Positions 43,127 to 51,276 of a stretch of 64,000 nt of DNA are shown here, in pieces. The stretch lies in assembly GCA_020635875.1 (NCBI GenBank), contig JACJYY010000002.1, forward strand, positions 124,001 to 188,000, in the 5' to 3' direction. A model generated the notes under the pieces. That model did not search any database and was not told the origin of the DNA. It saw nothing but the letters and a program-made list of their open reading frames with translations. The position numbers were made by a program, and so were the translations under genes. The DNA is from Flavobacteriales bacterium. Lineage in GTDB: Bacteria > Bacteroidota > Bacteroidia > Flavobacteriales > Flavobacteriaceae. Each line of letters begins with the position of its first letter. The stretch's first letter is position 1.

Positions 43127-43861
43127 ATGGAAAAAGAAAATCAAATATTTGGCACACGAGCCATTCTTGAAGCAATTGATGCCAAAAAGACAATTGACAA
43201 AGTATTTGTTCAAAAAGACGGTCAGAGTGAATTAAAAAATGAACTATTAAAAAGTCTTAAAAAAAATAGCATCAACTTTTCGTACGTTCCTGCCGAAAAA
43301 TTAAACCGTCTGACTTCCAAAAATCACCAAGGAGCAGTGGCTACCATTTCTCCAATTTCATTTGTGACTATTGAAAAAATGGTTGAAGCCGCTTTTAGCA
43401 TTACTAAAAAACCAATATTCCTAATTTTAGACCAACTGTCTGATGCCCGCAATTTTGGAGCTATCATCCGTACCGCAGAATGCACAGGAGTATCTGGGAT
43501 TATCGTTCAAAAACACGGATCTGCACCAGTAAATGGAGATACCGTTAAAACGTCAGCAGGAGCTGTTTTCAATATTCCTATTTGTAAAGTAGATCATATC
43601 AAAGATGCTATCTTTTTCCTTCAGTCCTCTGAGGTCAATGTAATTGCTGCTACAGAAAAAACAGAAAAAACGCTATACGAGGTTGATTTTAACAAACCTG
43701 TTGCCATTGTAATGGGCTCAGAAGATAAAGGTGTTAACCCGTCAGTTCTAAAGATTGTTTCAGAAAAGGCAAAATTACCCATGTTTGGCAGTATTGGTTC
43801 ATTGAATGTATCGGTGGCTTGTGGTGCTTTCTTGTACGAGGCCGTAAGACAACAGTCTTAA
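43127..43861 (+). CDS. rlmB: 23S rRNA 2'-O-methyltransferase, RlmB/TrmH family
   Basis: A SpoU-type methyltransferase expected to methylate G2251 of 23S rRNA in the P-loop. From ATG 43127 (MEKENQIFGTRAILEAI) it is 244 aa; an upstream ATG at 43097 would add ten residues that overlap the promoter, so I reject it. The N-terminal substrate-binding domain (1-75) precedes the knotted domain with DQLSDARNFGAIIRTAECTG, VMGSEDKGVNP and LPMFGSIGSLNVSVACGAFL, the three SpoU motifs. It converges with the rhomboid gene, overlapping by 4 bp. Confidence 0.93.
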   Translation: MEKENQIFGTRAILEAIDAKKTIDKVFVQKDGQSELKNELLKSLKKNSINFSYVPAEKLNRLTSKNHQGAVATISPISFVTIEKMVEAAFSITKKPIFLILDQLSDARNFGAIIRTAECTGVSGIIVQKHGSAPVNGDTVKTSAGAVFNIPICKVDHIKDAIFFLQSSEVNVIAATEKTEKTLYEVDFNKPVAIVMGSEDKGVNPSVLKIVSEKAKLPMFGSIGSLNVSVACGAFLYEAVRQQS

Positions 43862-44592
43862 TCTTCGGTTTCTTTCGGTTTAAAATCATAGGTTACTTCT
43901 ACTTCTCCCGTGGTGGTTTGCTCAGGCAATTCAATAAAGTTTCCTTTTTCATCAAAGTGTTGCATGAATCGATCTTGACTGGGATCATAGTCCTCTTGTT
44001 CCCACTCATACTTGCGATCGTTATTGACCGAAACGGATTTAAAAATAAAACTAAAAACGAAACCCGTAATAAAACCTCCTAAGTGTCCTTCCCATGAAAT
44101 GTGACTCTGCACACTTGGAAAAATATACCACACCAAACCTCCATACACCATTACCACAAATAAAGAAAGAGCTACAAGACGATAATGCTTGCTCTTAACA
44201 CCTTTAAAAAAGATAAAGCTAACCAAGACATAAATCAAACCACTAGCACCTATATGGTATGAAGGTCTTCCTATAATCCATGTAATCAAACCTGAACTGA
44301 TAATCCCTAGACCTATTACCCAAAAAGTATCTTCTTTATAAAAATAACGCAATGCTGCTAGCAATACCAACAACGGTAATGAATTATTGTATAAATGGGC
44401 AATATCACCATGAATAAAAGGACTCAATAACACTCCTCTAAGGCCAGACAATTGTTGAGGATAAATTCCGTAGTTAGAAAAACGTATACCGAGTTTCACT
44501 TCCAACCAAAACACAACCCATAAGCTTAACACAAATAATAAAGGGACAGCAATAACTGAATTGGAAAAGTGTAATTCTTTCGTATCGTTCAT
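43858..44592 (-). CDS. rhomboid family intramembrane serine protease
   Basis: A 244-aa inner-membrane protease from the preferred ATG at 44592 (MNDTKELHFSNSVIAVP); the ATG at 44631 would add 13 residues. It has six or so membrane segments, the catalytic GASG motif (SYHIGASGLIYVL) and the second catalytic residue His in WEGHLGGFITG. The C-terminal cytoplasmic tail (about 45 residues, acidic, YEWEQEDYDPSQDRF) is unusual in length. Substrates are unknown. It overlaps the rlmB stop by 4 bp. Confidence 0.9.
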   Translation of the reverse strand: MNDTKELHFSNSVIAVPLLFVLSLWVVFWLEVKLGIRFSNYGIYPQQLSGLRGVLLSPFIHGDIAHLYNNSLPLLVLLAALRYFYKEDTFWVIGLGIISSGLITWIIGRPSYHIGASGLIYVLVSFIFFKGVKSKHYRLVALSLFVVMVYGGLVWYIFPSVQSHISWEGHLGGFITGFVFSFIFKSVSVNNDRKYEWEQEDYDPSQDRFMQHFDEKGNFIELPEQTTTGEVEVTYDFKPKETED

Positions 44593-44683
44593 CAAAATAA
44601 TTTTAACCAAAACTTTCAAAAACCCCTCCAAAAAACAAGAAAAGGAAATATTGTCAGCTACTCTCTTTTCAAAAGTAATTAAT

Positions 44684-44691
44684 TACATTTG
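44684..44691 (+). promoter_or_regulatory. -7 element of rarA, 4 nt before the start codon
   Basis: TACATTTG, then AGCA, then ATG at 44696: the same spacing as at rlmB and the 61189 gene, so a leaderless transcript is likely. Confidence 0.55.
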
Positions 44692-44695
44692 AGCA

Positions 44696-45985
44696 ATGGA
44701 ACAGAATATTGATGCCCCTTTAGCCGAAAGAATCAGACCTAAAAAATTAGAAGACTATATTAGTCAGCAACATTTGGTAGGAGCAACTGGTTCTTTGACC
44801 CAACAAATAAGTAGGGGTGTAATTCCTTCTTTGATATTTTGGGGACCACCAGGTACAGGAAAAACGACTTTGGCAGAAATTATCTCTCATGAGTCTAATC
44901 GACCATTTTACATCCTAAGTGCCATCAACAGTGGTGTCAAAGACATTAGAGATGTCATTGAAAAAGCAAAAAAGAGCAACGATATTTTCAGTACTAAGAA
45001 CCCTATTCTGTTTATTGATGAGATTCACCGATTCAGTAAATCCCAACAGGATTCTTTGTTGTCAGCCGTTGAACGTGGCATCATTACGCTTATAGGAGCT
45101 ACAACCGAAAATCCAAGTTTTGAAGTGATTCCCGCTTTATTATCGCGTTGTCAAGTCTACACGCTTAACCCTTTCGGCAAAGAAGACTTATTGCAACTAT
45201 TGGATCGCGCCTGTAAAATAGACATCATACTCAAAACCAAAAAAATTGACATTCAGGAAACGGAAGCGCTTTTACGAATATCAGGTGGAGACGGAAGAAA
45301 ACTGCTCAATGCTTTTGAATTGGTGATCAACACCTTTGGAGATAAAGACGTCGTAATAACCAATCAAAAGGTTTTGGATGTCATCCAAAAAAATACCGTA
45401 CTATACGACAAAACTGGAGAACAGCACTATGACATAATTTCCGCTTTTATCAAATCCATACGTGGTGGGGATCCCAATGCAGGGGTTTATTGGCTAGCCA
45501 GAATGATTGAAGGTGGTGAGGATGTGAAGTTTATTGCTCGTCGTTTATTGATTTTAGCCTCTGAGGATATTGGTTTAGCCAATCCAACGGCACTCATTAT
45601 GGCTAACAACACCTTCCAGGCCGTCACAACAATAGGCTACCCTGAATCGAGAATCATTTTAAGTCAATGTGTGATTTATTTGGCTACTTCTCCTAAGAGC
45701 AATGCAGCCTATTCGGCTATTAATCAAGCCCAACAACTAGTAAAGGAAACGGGAGATTTATCTATTCCTTTACATTTGCGTAATGCACCAACTAAACTCA
45801 TGAAGGAATTGGGCTACGGAAAAGAATACATGTACTCTCATAATTACCCTGGCAATTTTGTAGAACAAGATTATATGCCTGATGAAATCAAGGGTAGTCG
45901 ACTATTTGAACCGGGAGATAATGCACGTGAAAAAGAAATCAAAGAAAACCTCAAAAAGAAATGGGGAAATACTTACGATTATTAA
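44696..45985 (+). CDS. rarA: replication-associated recombination protein A (RarA/MgsA)
   Basis: A AAA+ ATPase of the clamp-loader type that acts at stalled replication forks, 429 aa. Walker A is IFWGPPGTGKTTLAE (about 47-61), Walker B ILFIDEIHRF (about 104-113), with the sensor/ATTENPSFEV segment and an Arg-finger LLSRCQVY. The C-terminal oligomerisation domain has IRGGDPNAGVYWLARMIEGG and LHLRNAPTKLMKELGYGK, diagnostic for the family. AbiH follows 5 bp downstream. Confidence 0.96.
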   Translation: MEQNIDAPLAERIRPKKLEDYISQQHLVGATGSLTQQISRGVIPSLIFWGPPGTGKTTLAEIISHESNRPFYILSAINSGVKDIRDVIEKAKKSNDIFSTKNPILFIDEIHRFSKSQQDSLLSAVERGIITLIGATTENPSFEVIPALLSRCQVYTLNPFGKEDLLQLLDRACKIDIILKTKKIDIQETEALLRISGGDGRKLLNAFELVINTFGDKDVVITNQKVLDVIQKNTVLYDKTGEQHYDIISAFIKSIRGGDPNAGVYWLARMIEGGEDVKFIARRLLILASEDIGLANPTALIMANNTFQAVTTIGYPESRIILSQCVIYLATSPKSNAAYSAINQAQQLVKETGDLSIPLHLRNAPTKLMKELGYGKEYMYSHNYPGNFVEQDYMPDEIKGSRLFEPGDNAREKEIKENLKKKWGNTYDY

Positions 45986-45990
45986 TCAAT

Positions 45991-47214
45991 ATGAATAAAC
46001 TGATAATTATTGGGAATGGTTTCGACAAGGCACATAGTCTACCTACTTCTTATCTTGACTTTCTTGATTCCTTTTGGAAAGATGTAAAAAACAAATATCA
46101 AACAACGAGTTATCAAAAACTCATTTATTTAAATCCCAAATACGAAGGCGTTTTCGATTACGGAAAAATCAATAGCTATGATGATTTCAAAACGAATTTA
46201 TCAAAATACGCCAAAGAGTATAGTCTTGAATGCATAAATTGGCCAGGTATTAGTTGCAAAGACAAAGCCAACAATGTTGATATATTTAAATTTAAGAACT
46301 CATTCTTCCGAGATATATGCTCAACAGCAAGTATCAAGAAGTGGGTTGACGTAGAAGATGAATACTATAAAGAATTAACATTAATCCCAACACAAAAGGC
46401 AAATCGAAGGTTCTCAGTCTCTGAACTAAATGAAGAATTTGAACAAATCAAATCTCTCTTAAATCATCATTTATTAGAAAATGTAAAAAACAAATACGAC
46501 CTCACTTCATCACAGACTACAAATAATGATTGGAGGAAGATTTATGAGTTTTTTAAACCACATTCTATATTTAACAATAAGAACATAGAAAGAGAGTTTA
46601 CAAATAAAACCGATATTGATGAAATAAAAGCTTTCTTCCTTGAAGAAAAGGGAGACACAAAAACATACTTACCTAAACACTCCTATATTTTAAACTTCAA
46701 TTACACTAACACTCCTATTTCTTATATAAAATCCATAAAAAATATTTACAGTAATAACATCCATGGAGTAATTGATGAATCTAATCCCAGCATTAATTTC
46801 GGTTACGGAGATGAAATGGATGAGAATTATTCCCTAATAGAGAATTTGAACGACAACGAATATCTAAAAAACTTTAAGTCATTTCAGTATCTTCAAAATG
46901 AAAGCTATAAGAACGCACTTAATTATATCGATTCTCAAAAGTTTCAAGTATACATAATGGGGCACTCTTGTGGACTTTCTGACCGAACACTTCTAAAGAC
47001 CATCTTTGAGCATGAGAATTGTAGATCAATTAAAGTCTTTTACCACGAGGAAATTAAAGATGGCAAAATAGTTGATGATTACACAAATATAATTCAAAAC
47101 ATCTCTAGACATTTCACTGATAAACCTGCTATGAGAAAAAAGATAGTCAACAAATCCTATTGTGAACCACTACCACAGGGGGTTCGATTTCCTGAAAAAG
47201 AAAACACAGATTAA
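45991..47214 (+). CDS. AbiH-family phage abortive-infection protein
   Basis: A 407-aa protein from ATG 45991, MNKLIIIGNGFDKAHSLPTS, matching the bacteriophage-AbiH family N-terminus with the GNGFD phrase. It also has the SYILNFNYTNTPISY segment and IMGHSCGLSDRTLLKTIF, both typical of the family. AbiH proteins abort phage infection by an unknown mechanism. An upstream start at 45961 overlaps rarA and is less likely. It lies 5 bp downstream of rarA, so it probably shares its transcript, and it converges with the next gene by 4 bp. It is a second, independent phage-defence gene in the window. Confidence 0.88.
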   Translation: MNKLIIIGNGFDKAHSLPTSYLDFLDSFWKDVKNKYQTTSYQKLIYLNPKYEGVFDYGKINSYDDFKTNLSKYAKEYSLECINWPGISCKDKANNVDIFKFKNSFFRDICSTASIKKWVDVEDEYYKELTLIPTQKANRRFSVSELNEEFEQIKSLLNHHLLENVKNKYDLTSSQTTNNDWRKIYEFFKPHSIFNNKNIEREFTNKTDIDEIKAFFLEEKGDTKTYLPKHSYILNFNYTNTPISYIKSIKNIYSNNIHGVIDESNPSINFGYGDEMDENYSLIENLNDNEYLKNFKSFQYLQNESYKNALNYIDSQKFQVYIMGHSCGLSDRTLLKTIFEHENCRSIKVFYHEEIKDGKIVDDYTNIIQNISRHFTDKPAMRKKIVNKSYCEPLPQGVRFPEKENTD

Positions 47215-47684
47215 GGCCTATCGATAATCACAGCATCTTCGATGTGATAAATCCAATCATCGACATTCTTTTCATTATATCGGAATTTACCTTTGAGAGA
47301 AACGTACGTATCTGTCTTTAATCGAATACTTGGGTCTCTGAATTTTATCCCCATAATCGTTTCTGGACCGGCTTTTCCACAGAAAAAACAAGAAGCAAAA
47401 ACACTTTTGCTTAAAGCATACGATTCATTATCAATTGGAATTATAAAACCACTCATGACAATTTGTTTTCCTTGAGTTGCTTTTAGTTGTTGATTGACTT
47501 GAGGCCATTCAATCTGACCATAAATTTTATCGGGTTTAGTCACAAATTTAATACGACCTAACAATGTCCAACTCAAAGTATCAGGCGATGTATTCTGACT
47601 GCCCCCAACAAAGCTTTTACTTTCCTTTGCAGAAAAAGAAAAGAGAAACGGAACCAGTATAAACATAATGAGTACCCTACGCAT
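47211..47684 (-). CDS. exported protein, DUF3299-like, associated with ABC transporter
   Basis: A 157-aa protein with a signal peptide (MRRVLIMFILVPFLFSFSA). The core resembles DUF3299-type periplasmic proteins, with IVMSGFIIPIDNESYALSK and SCFFCGKAGPETIMGIKF, whose CxxC could bind metal or form a disulphide. It is the last of a three-gene operon with an FtsX-like permease and a LolD-like ATPase, overlapping the permease by 8 bp. DUF3299 genes beside such transporters are known from zinc-uptake (Zrg-type) operons; the link here is inference. Confidence 0.65.
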   Translation of the reverse strand: MRRVLIMFILVPFLFSFSAKESKSFVGGSQNTSPDTLSWTLLGRIKFVTKPDKIYGQIEWPQVNQQLKATQGKQIVMSGFIIPIDNESYALSKSVFASCFFCGKAGPETIMGIKFRDPSIRLKTDTYVSLKGKFRYNEKNVDDWIYHIEDAVIIDRP

Positions 47685-48948
47685 GAGCCAATGTTTTAGA
47701 AATCGAGATTCTGTATGCCTTAATCGCAGGCAAAAATGCTGCCAATATGGCTATAGCCAAAGTTGAAAGTAACAATGCACTTTCTTCGACAATTCTGATT
47801 TGATAGATATTCTCTACGGATAACTTCACGTTTTCTTCAGATGAAATTAAATAGTATAATCCCAAACGACTCAAAACACTGCCAATAAAGAACCCAATTA
47901 TAGCAATCACAACACTTTGCACTAACACCATTCCAAACAATTGAATACGTGAAGCCCCCAGCGTACGCAACAATGCAAATTCATAGCGTTTCTCCCGAAT
48001 CATGTGAAATAAAAAGATGAATATACTTATCCCCCCAATTAACATTATTCCATAGGCAATACCCGCAATGGTCTCCACTCCTACTCCCAATAACGAAAAC
48101 AAACGATTGGTTTCAATAGCAGGAGAAGCGATTTGCATATCTGTGTTTTCGGACACAAAACGAGGCAAACTGATATAGGCCATTTTATTTTTCACCTGTA
48201 AAAGAACGGCTGTAATTTCTCTTTCTTGTTTTACCTCTTCTTCGTGATGATGGTGATGTCCTTCATCATTGTGATCGTGTTCTGCATGGTCATGAGATTC
48301 GTAACTGTGATTATGAGTCTCCTCTTCATTATCGTGTTCTTCATGTGATTCCCAAACACTAGCAATCGAACAAACAATCAATTGATCCAAAACCGTATAG
48401 GACGGCTCAAGGACACCTACCACAGTATAAGGTTTACCATGATGTACTTCTCCTTCAGCGCTTTCTCCATGTATCCCTTCAAACTGACTTCCAATTTTTA
48501 AGTCTAACGTTTTGGCGATTTGGCTTCCAACGACAACATCAAATTCCTTTTCAAATAAATGTCCTTCTTCTAATTGGGCTTTGTATAAATTAATGTAATC
48601 CTGAGTTGAACCTACTATTTTATAGCCTCGATAATTATCTCCATAAGCCAGTGGCACAGCCTTTTTGATAAAAGGATGCTTCATCCATTTCTGTGCTGTT
48701 GCATAGGAAATATTACCTGTAGGAGAATCCATCTGATATACCGCAGACAATATCAATTGCAAAGGACTTCCTTTAGCCCCCATAACTAAATTGACATCTT
48801 TGATAGAATGGTCAAAATGCGACTCAACAATATCTTTTAATTGTATCATCAACGAAATCAAACCGATACTCGCACTTAATAATAGGACACTCAAAAAAGT
48901 ATTGAGCGGTTTAGTGATGATATTTTTGAAAGCTATCTTTAGTATCAT
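47677..48948 (-). CDS. ABC transporter permease, FtsX/MacB type, with histidine-rich loop
   Basis: A 423-aa inner-membrane protein: one N-terminal membrane segment, a periplasmic MacB-like domain (about 45-290) and three C-terminal segments with the FtsX pattern FHMIREKRYEFALLRTLGAS. Inside the periplasmic domain residues 202-235 hold 13 His among Asp/Glu residues, ending in five consecutive His. Such loops usually bind zinc or another transition metal. It overlaps the ATPase gene by 4 bp and the DUF3299-like gene by 8 bp. A zinc-related role is suggested; lipoprotein export is the alternative. Confidence 0.88.
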   Translation of the reverse strand: MILKIAFKNIITKPLNTFLSVLLLSASIGLISLMIQLKDIVESHFDHSIKDVNLVMGAKGSPLQLILSAVYQMDSPTGNISYATAQKWMKHPFIKKAVPLAYGDNYRGYKIVGSTQDYINLYKAQLEEGHLFEKEFDVVVGSQIAKTLDLKIGSQFEGIHGESAEGEVHHGKPYTVVGVLEPSYTVLDQLIVCSIASVWESHEEHDNEEETHNHSYESHDHAEHDHNDEGHHHHHEEEVKQEREITAVLLQVKNKMAYISLPRFVSENTDMQIASPAIETNRLFSLLGVGVETIAGIAYGIMLIGGISIFIFLFHMIREKRYEFALLRTLGASRIQLFGMVLVQSVVIAIIGFFIGSVLSRLGLYYLISSEENVKLSVENIYQIRIVEESALLLSTLAIAILAAFLPAIKAYRISISKTLAHA

Positions 48949-49574
48949 CTCAATACAATTTGATTATCTATATAGTCTTTCAATCGTGAGTCATGCGTCA
49001 CCACTACTAACGTACTGTTGTACTCTTTACAGACTTCTAACAACAATTGACTTACGATTTTAGTATTTTCATCATCTAATGCTGATGTTGGCTCGTCGGC
49101 CAAAACCAATTGAGGATTGTTCATTAAGGCTCTCGCAATCGCCACCCGTTGTTGTTGCCCTACACTGAGTTCATGAGGCATTTTGGAACGTTGCTCAAAC
49201 ACTCCCAAGCGTTTCAACAATTCCTCTGCTTTGACAACATCTTTCTTCTTGGTAGCAACATACGAACCCAATACCACATTGTCCAAAACATTCAATGAAG
49301 CGATAAAATAGGACTGTTGTAAAATCAAACCAATATGCTCTCCCCTAAACTGATCCCGCAATGCACTCGAAAAAGAAGACAGTTCCTGTCCTCCCACATG
49401 AATCGAACCTTCTTGAATAGACAACAAACCCGCCATCAAATGCAACAAAGTCGTCTTCCCTACACCAGACTGTCCCAACACCAAAACAGCCTCACCCGAT
49501 TCACAAGAAATATCAGGAAAAGACAAAATAACTTCGTCAGAATATTTATATCGTATGTCCTTGGTTTGAATCAT
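48945..49574 (-). CDS. ABC transporter ATP-binding protein, LolD/MacB type
   Basis: A 209-aa ATPase from ATG 49574 (MIQTKDIRYKY); an upstream start at 49610 adds 12 atypical residues. Walker A is LGQSGVGKTTLLHLMAG, the Q-loop region HIGLILQQSYF, the signature LSVGQQQRVAIARAL, and Walker B LVLADEPTSALD. It pairs with the FtsX-like permease in a 4-bp overlap. It powers the transporter from the cytoplasm. Confidence 0.93.
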   Translation of the reverse strand: MIQTKDIRYKYSDEVILSFPDISCESGEAVLVLGQSGVGKTTLLHLMAGLLSIQEGSIHVGGQELSSFSSALRDQFRGEHIGLILQQSYFIASLNVLDNVVLGSYVATKKKDVVKAEELLKRLGVFEQRSKMPHELSVGQQQRVAIARALMNNPQLVLADEPTSALDDENTKIVSQLLLEVCKEYNSTLVVVTHDSRLKDYIDNQIVLR

Positions 49575-49659
49575 GGTTTGAAAATCATCTTCGAATATAA
49601 AAAAAATCAACTAGGGTTTAAGACAACGATTTGTTATATTTGAGAAAACAATTTCAACG

Positions 49660-50274
49660 ATGGTATCATTTATTACGAGAGCTGTATTGCTATGTAGTTT
49701 CATTAGTTATTCTCAAGACGTTTTAATTAAATCAAACGGGGAGACACTTAATGTTATAATCTCTGAAATACTCAATGAAGAAATCAAATATAAGATGTAT
49801 AATGAGTTAGATGGGATCGTATATTCTGTGAAGAAAAATGACGTAACATTAGTTGTATTTGAAAACGGAACATACAAACCCAAAAAAAACTCATCTCAAA
49901 ATCACGAAACTAAAATTGATGAATTACAACAAATAATTATTACCTATATTAACAAGTTTGCAACAAATAAAAATGAACTTCATAATTTTCAAGCTTCAAT
50001 TGAAGGTCCAATTTTAAAATTAAGTAGAGTGATAAGGTCAGGAGAAAAAAATCCAAAATTCACTTTGTACGATTTAAGTGCTAACTGCTATTTCCATGAT
50101 CTTTCAAGGAGGAAACAAGGGTTGGCATACATCAATATAGATGTCCCAAAGATAAAAAACGGAAAAACAGTCCCAACGGAAAAACTTGTCCTTAAAATAA
50201 GAGGTCATGATAATGCGGAAATACTTTTAAACGCATTAATTCAGTATCACAAAACACTAAGTCAAACCTTCTAA
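49660..50274 (+). CDS. small exported protein of unknown function
   Basis: A 204-aa protein with a signal peptide (MVSFITRAVLLCSFISYSQD). The first 70 residues (DVLIKSNGETLNVIISEILN, EIKYKMYNELDGIVYSVKK) follow a pattern often seen in Bacteroidota exported proteins, in which a short repeated strand unit ends VVFENGTYKP. The second half is alpha/beta with no recognised motif. A TATATTTG -7 element lies 17 nt before the ATG. It is divergent from the ABC operon. Function unknown. Confidence 0.75.
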   Translation: MVSFITRAVLLCSFISYSQDVLIKSNGETLNVIISEILNEEIKYKMYNELDGIVYSVKKNDVTLVVFENGTYKPKKNSSQNHETKIDELQQIIITYINKFATNKNELHNFQASIEGPILKLSRVIRSGEKNPKFTLYDLSANCYFHDLSRRKQGLAYINIDVPKIKNGKTVPTEKLVLKIRGHDNAEILLNALIQYHKTLSQTF

Positions 50275-50335
50275 TTTTTAATCTCATCCCAATCTTGGAC
50301 TTGCCTTTTCCTAAAAGGTATTGAATTCTGAGTCC

Positions 50336-50511
50336 CTAAACATTATTGTAGTGGTTGTCTGGAATATGAGAAGTCGACTCAAAATTGATAGCATCAAATA
50401 CACCATTTAATGCCATCAGCAAAGAGTCATCATCAATGTTTTTATTAAATACTTCGATTAAACTACTTCTTAATTCTTTCGCTCCAATATTAACAAAGAA
50501 ACAAAATTATA
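50336..50511 (-). pseudogene. possible remnant of a coding sequence
   Basis: On the minus strand an open frame reads VNIGAKELRSSLIEVFNKNI, then DDDSLLMALNGVFDAINFES, ending TSHIPDNHYNNV-stop (stop at 50336-50338). It looks like natural protein sequence but has no start codon I can support; the upstream end drifts into low-complexity DNA. It may be the truncated 3' end of a lost gene. Low confidence. Confidence 0.3.
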
Positions 50512-50569
50512 AAAGCTCTTATTTAATTTTCTACTTTCTCCTTAACACTTACTACTTACACCTTAAGCC

Positions 50570-51268
50570 TTAAAGTACCCCCTCATCCGCAAAACTATAA
50601 TACCCTTGCTGAGTTACAATAACATGATCTAAAACTTTCACGTCAAGGCACTCACCTGCATCTTTTAGCTTTCGCGTTAATTCACGGTCAGCTGTGCTGG
50701 GCATTAGTTTTCCTGAGGGATGATTATGACAAAGAATAATACTTGTCGCAAAAATCTCCAATGCTATCTTGTATACCAATCGCACATCTACTAACGTACC
50801 TGTTATACTCCCTTTACTTAATTGCTCTTTCCGAATCACCTTGTTGGAATTATTCATATAGATAATCCAAAATTCCTCGTGAGGCAATTCTCCTAATATG
50901 GGCTGCATCAACTGAAACACGGATTGACTCGAAGTAATTTGTCTCAATCGCTTGGGTTCTTCATCCTTTCGGCGACGCCCTAATTCCATGGCAGCAGCAA
51001 TTGTTATGGCTTTGGCTTGACCGATACCTTTAAACTCCATAAGCTGACTCAAAGACAATTTCCCTAAAGCTTGGAGATTATTGTCAACACTTTTGAGAAT
51101 GCGTTGACTTAAAGCTACGGCGCTTTCATTTCGACTACCTGAGCCAATCAATATGGCAACTAACTCAGCATCGCTTAAAGCACGTTCACCTTTATTCAAT
51201 AGTTTTTCTCGGGGTTGGTCTTCTTCAGACCAATCCTTAATGGTTATGGTTGGGGCGGAATGTAACAT
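50570..51268 (-). CDS. radC: RadC family JAB-domain protein
   Basis: A 232-aa protein. The N-terminal helix-hairpin-helix part (ALSDAELVAILIGSGSRNES, LMEFKGIGQAKAITIAAAME) is followed by a JAMM-type metalloprotease-like domain with ILCHNHPSGKLMPSTADREL, carrying the HxH, Ser and Asp metal-site pattern. The DNA-repair name is historical; its real role is unsettled. It lies 8 bp after mpl in the same direction. Confidence 0.93.
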   Translation of the reverse strand: MLHSAPTITIKDWSEEDQPREKLLNKGERALSDAELVAILIGSGSRNESAVALSQRILKSVDNNLQALGKLSLSQLMEFKGIGQAKAITIAAAMELGRRRKDEEPKRLRQITSSQSVFQLMQPILGELPHEEFWIIYMNNSNKVIRKEQLSKGSITGTLVDVRLVYKIALEIFATSIILCHNHPSGKLMPSTADRELTRKLKDAGECLDVKVLDHVIVTQQGYYSFADEGVL

Positions 51269-51276
51269 TGGGGTGC

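Noticed and set aside
50385..50573. 62-aa plus-strand ORF
   Set aside because: It is low-complexity and opposes the more protein-like minus-strand frame; no promoter or homology.
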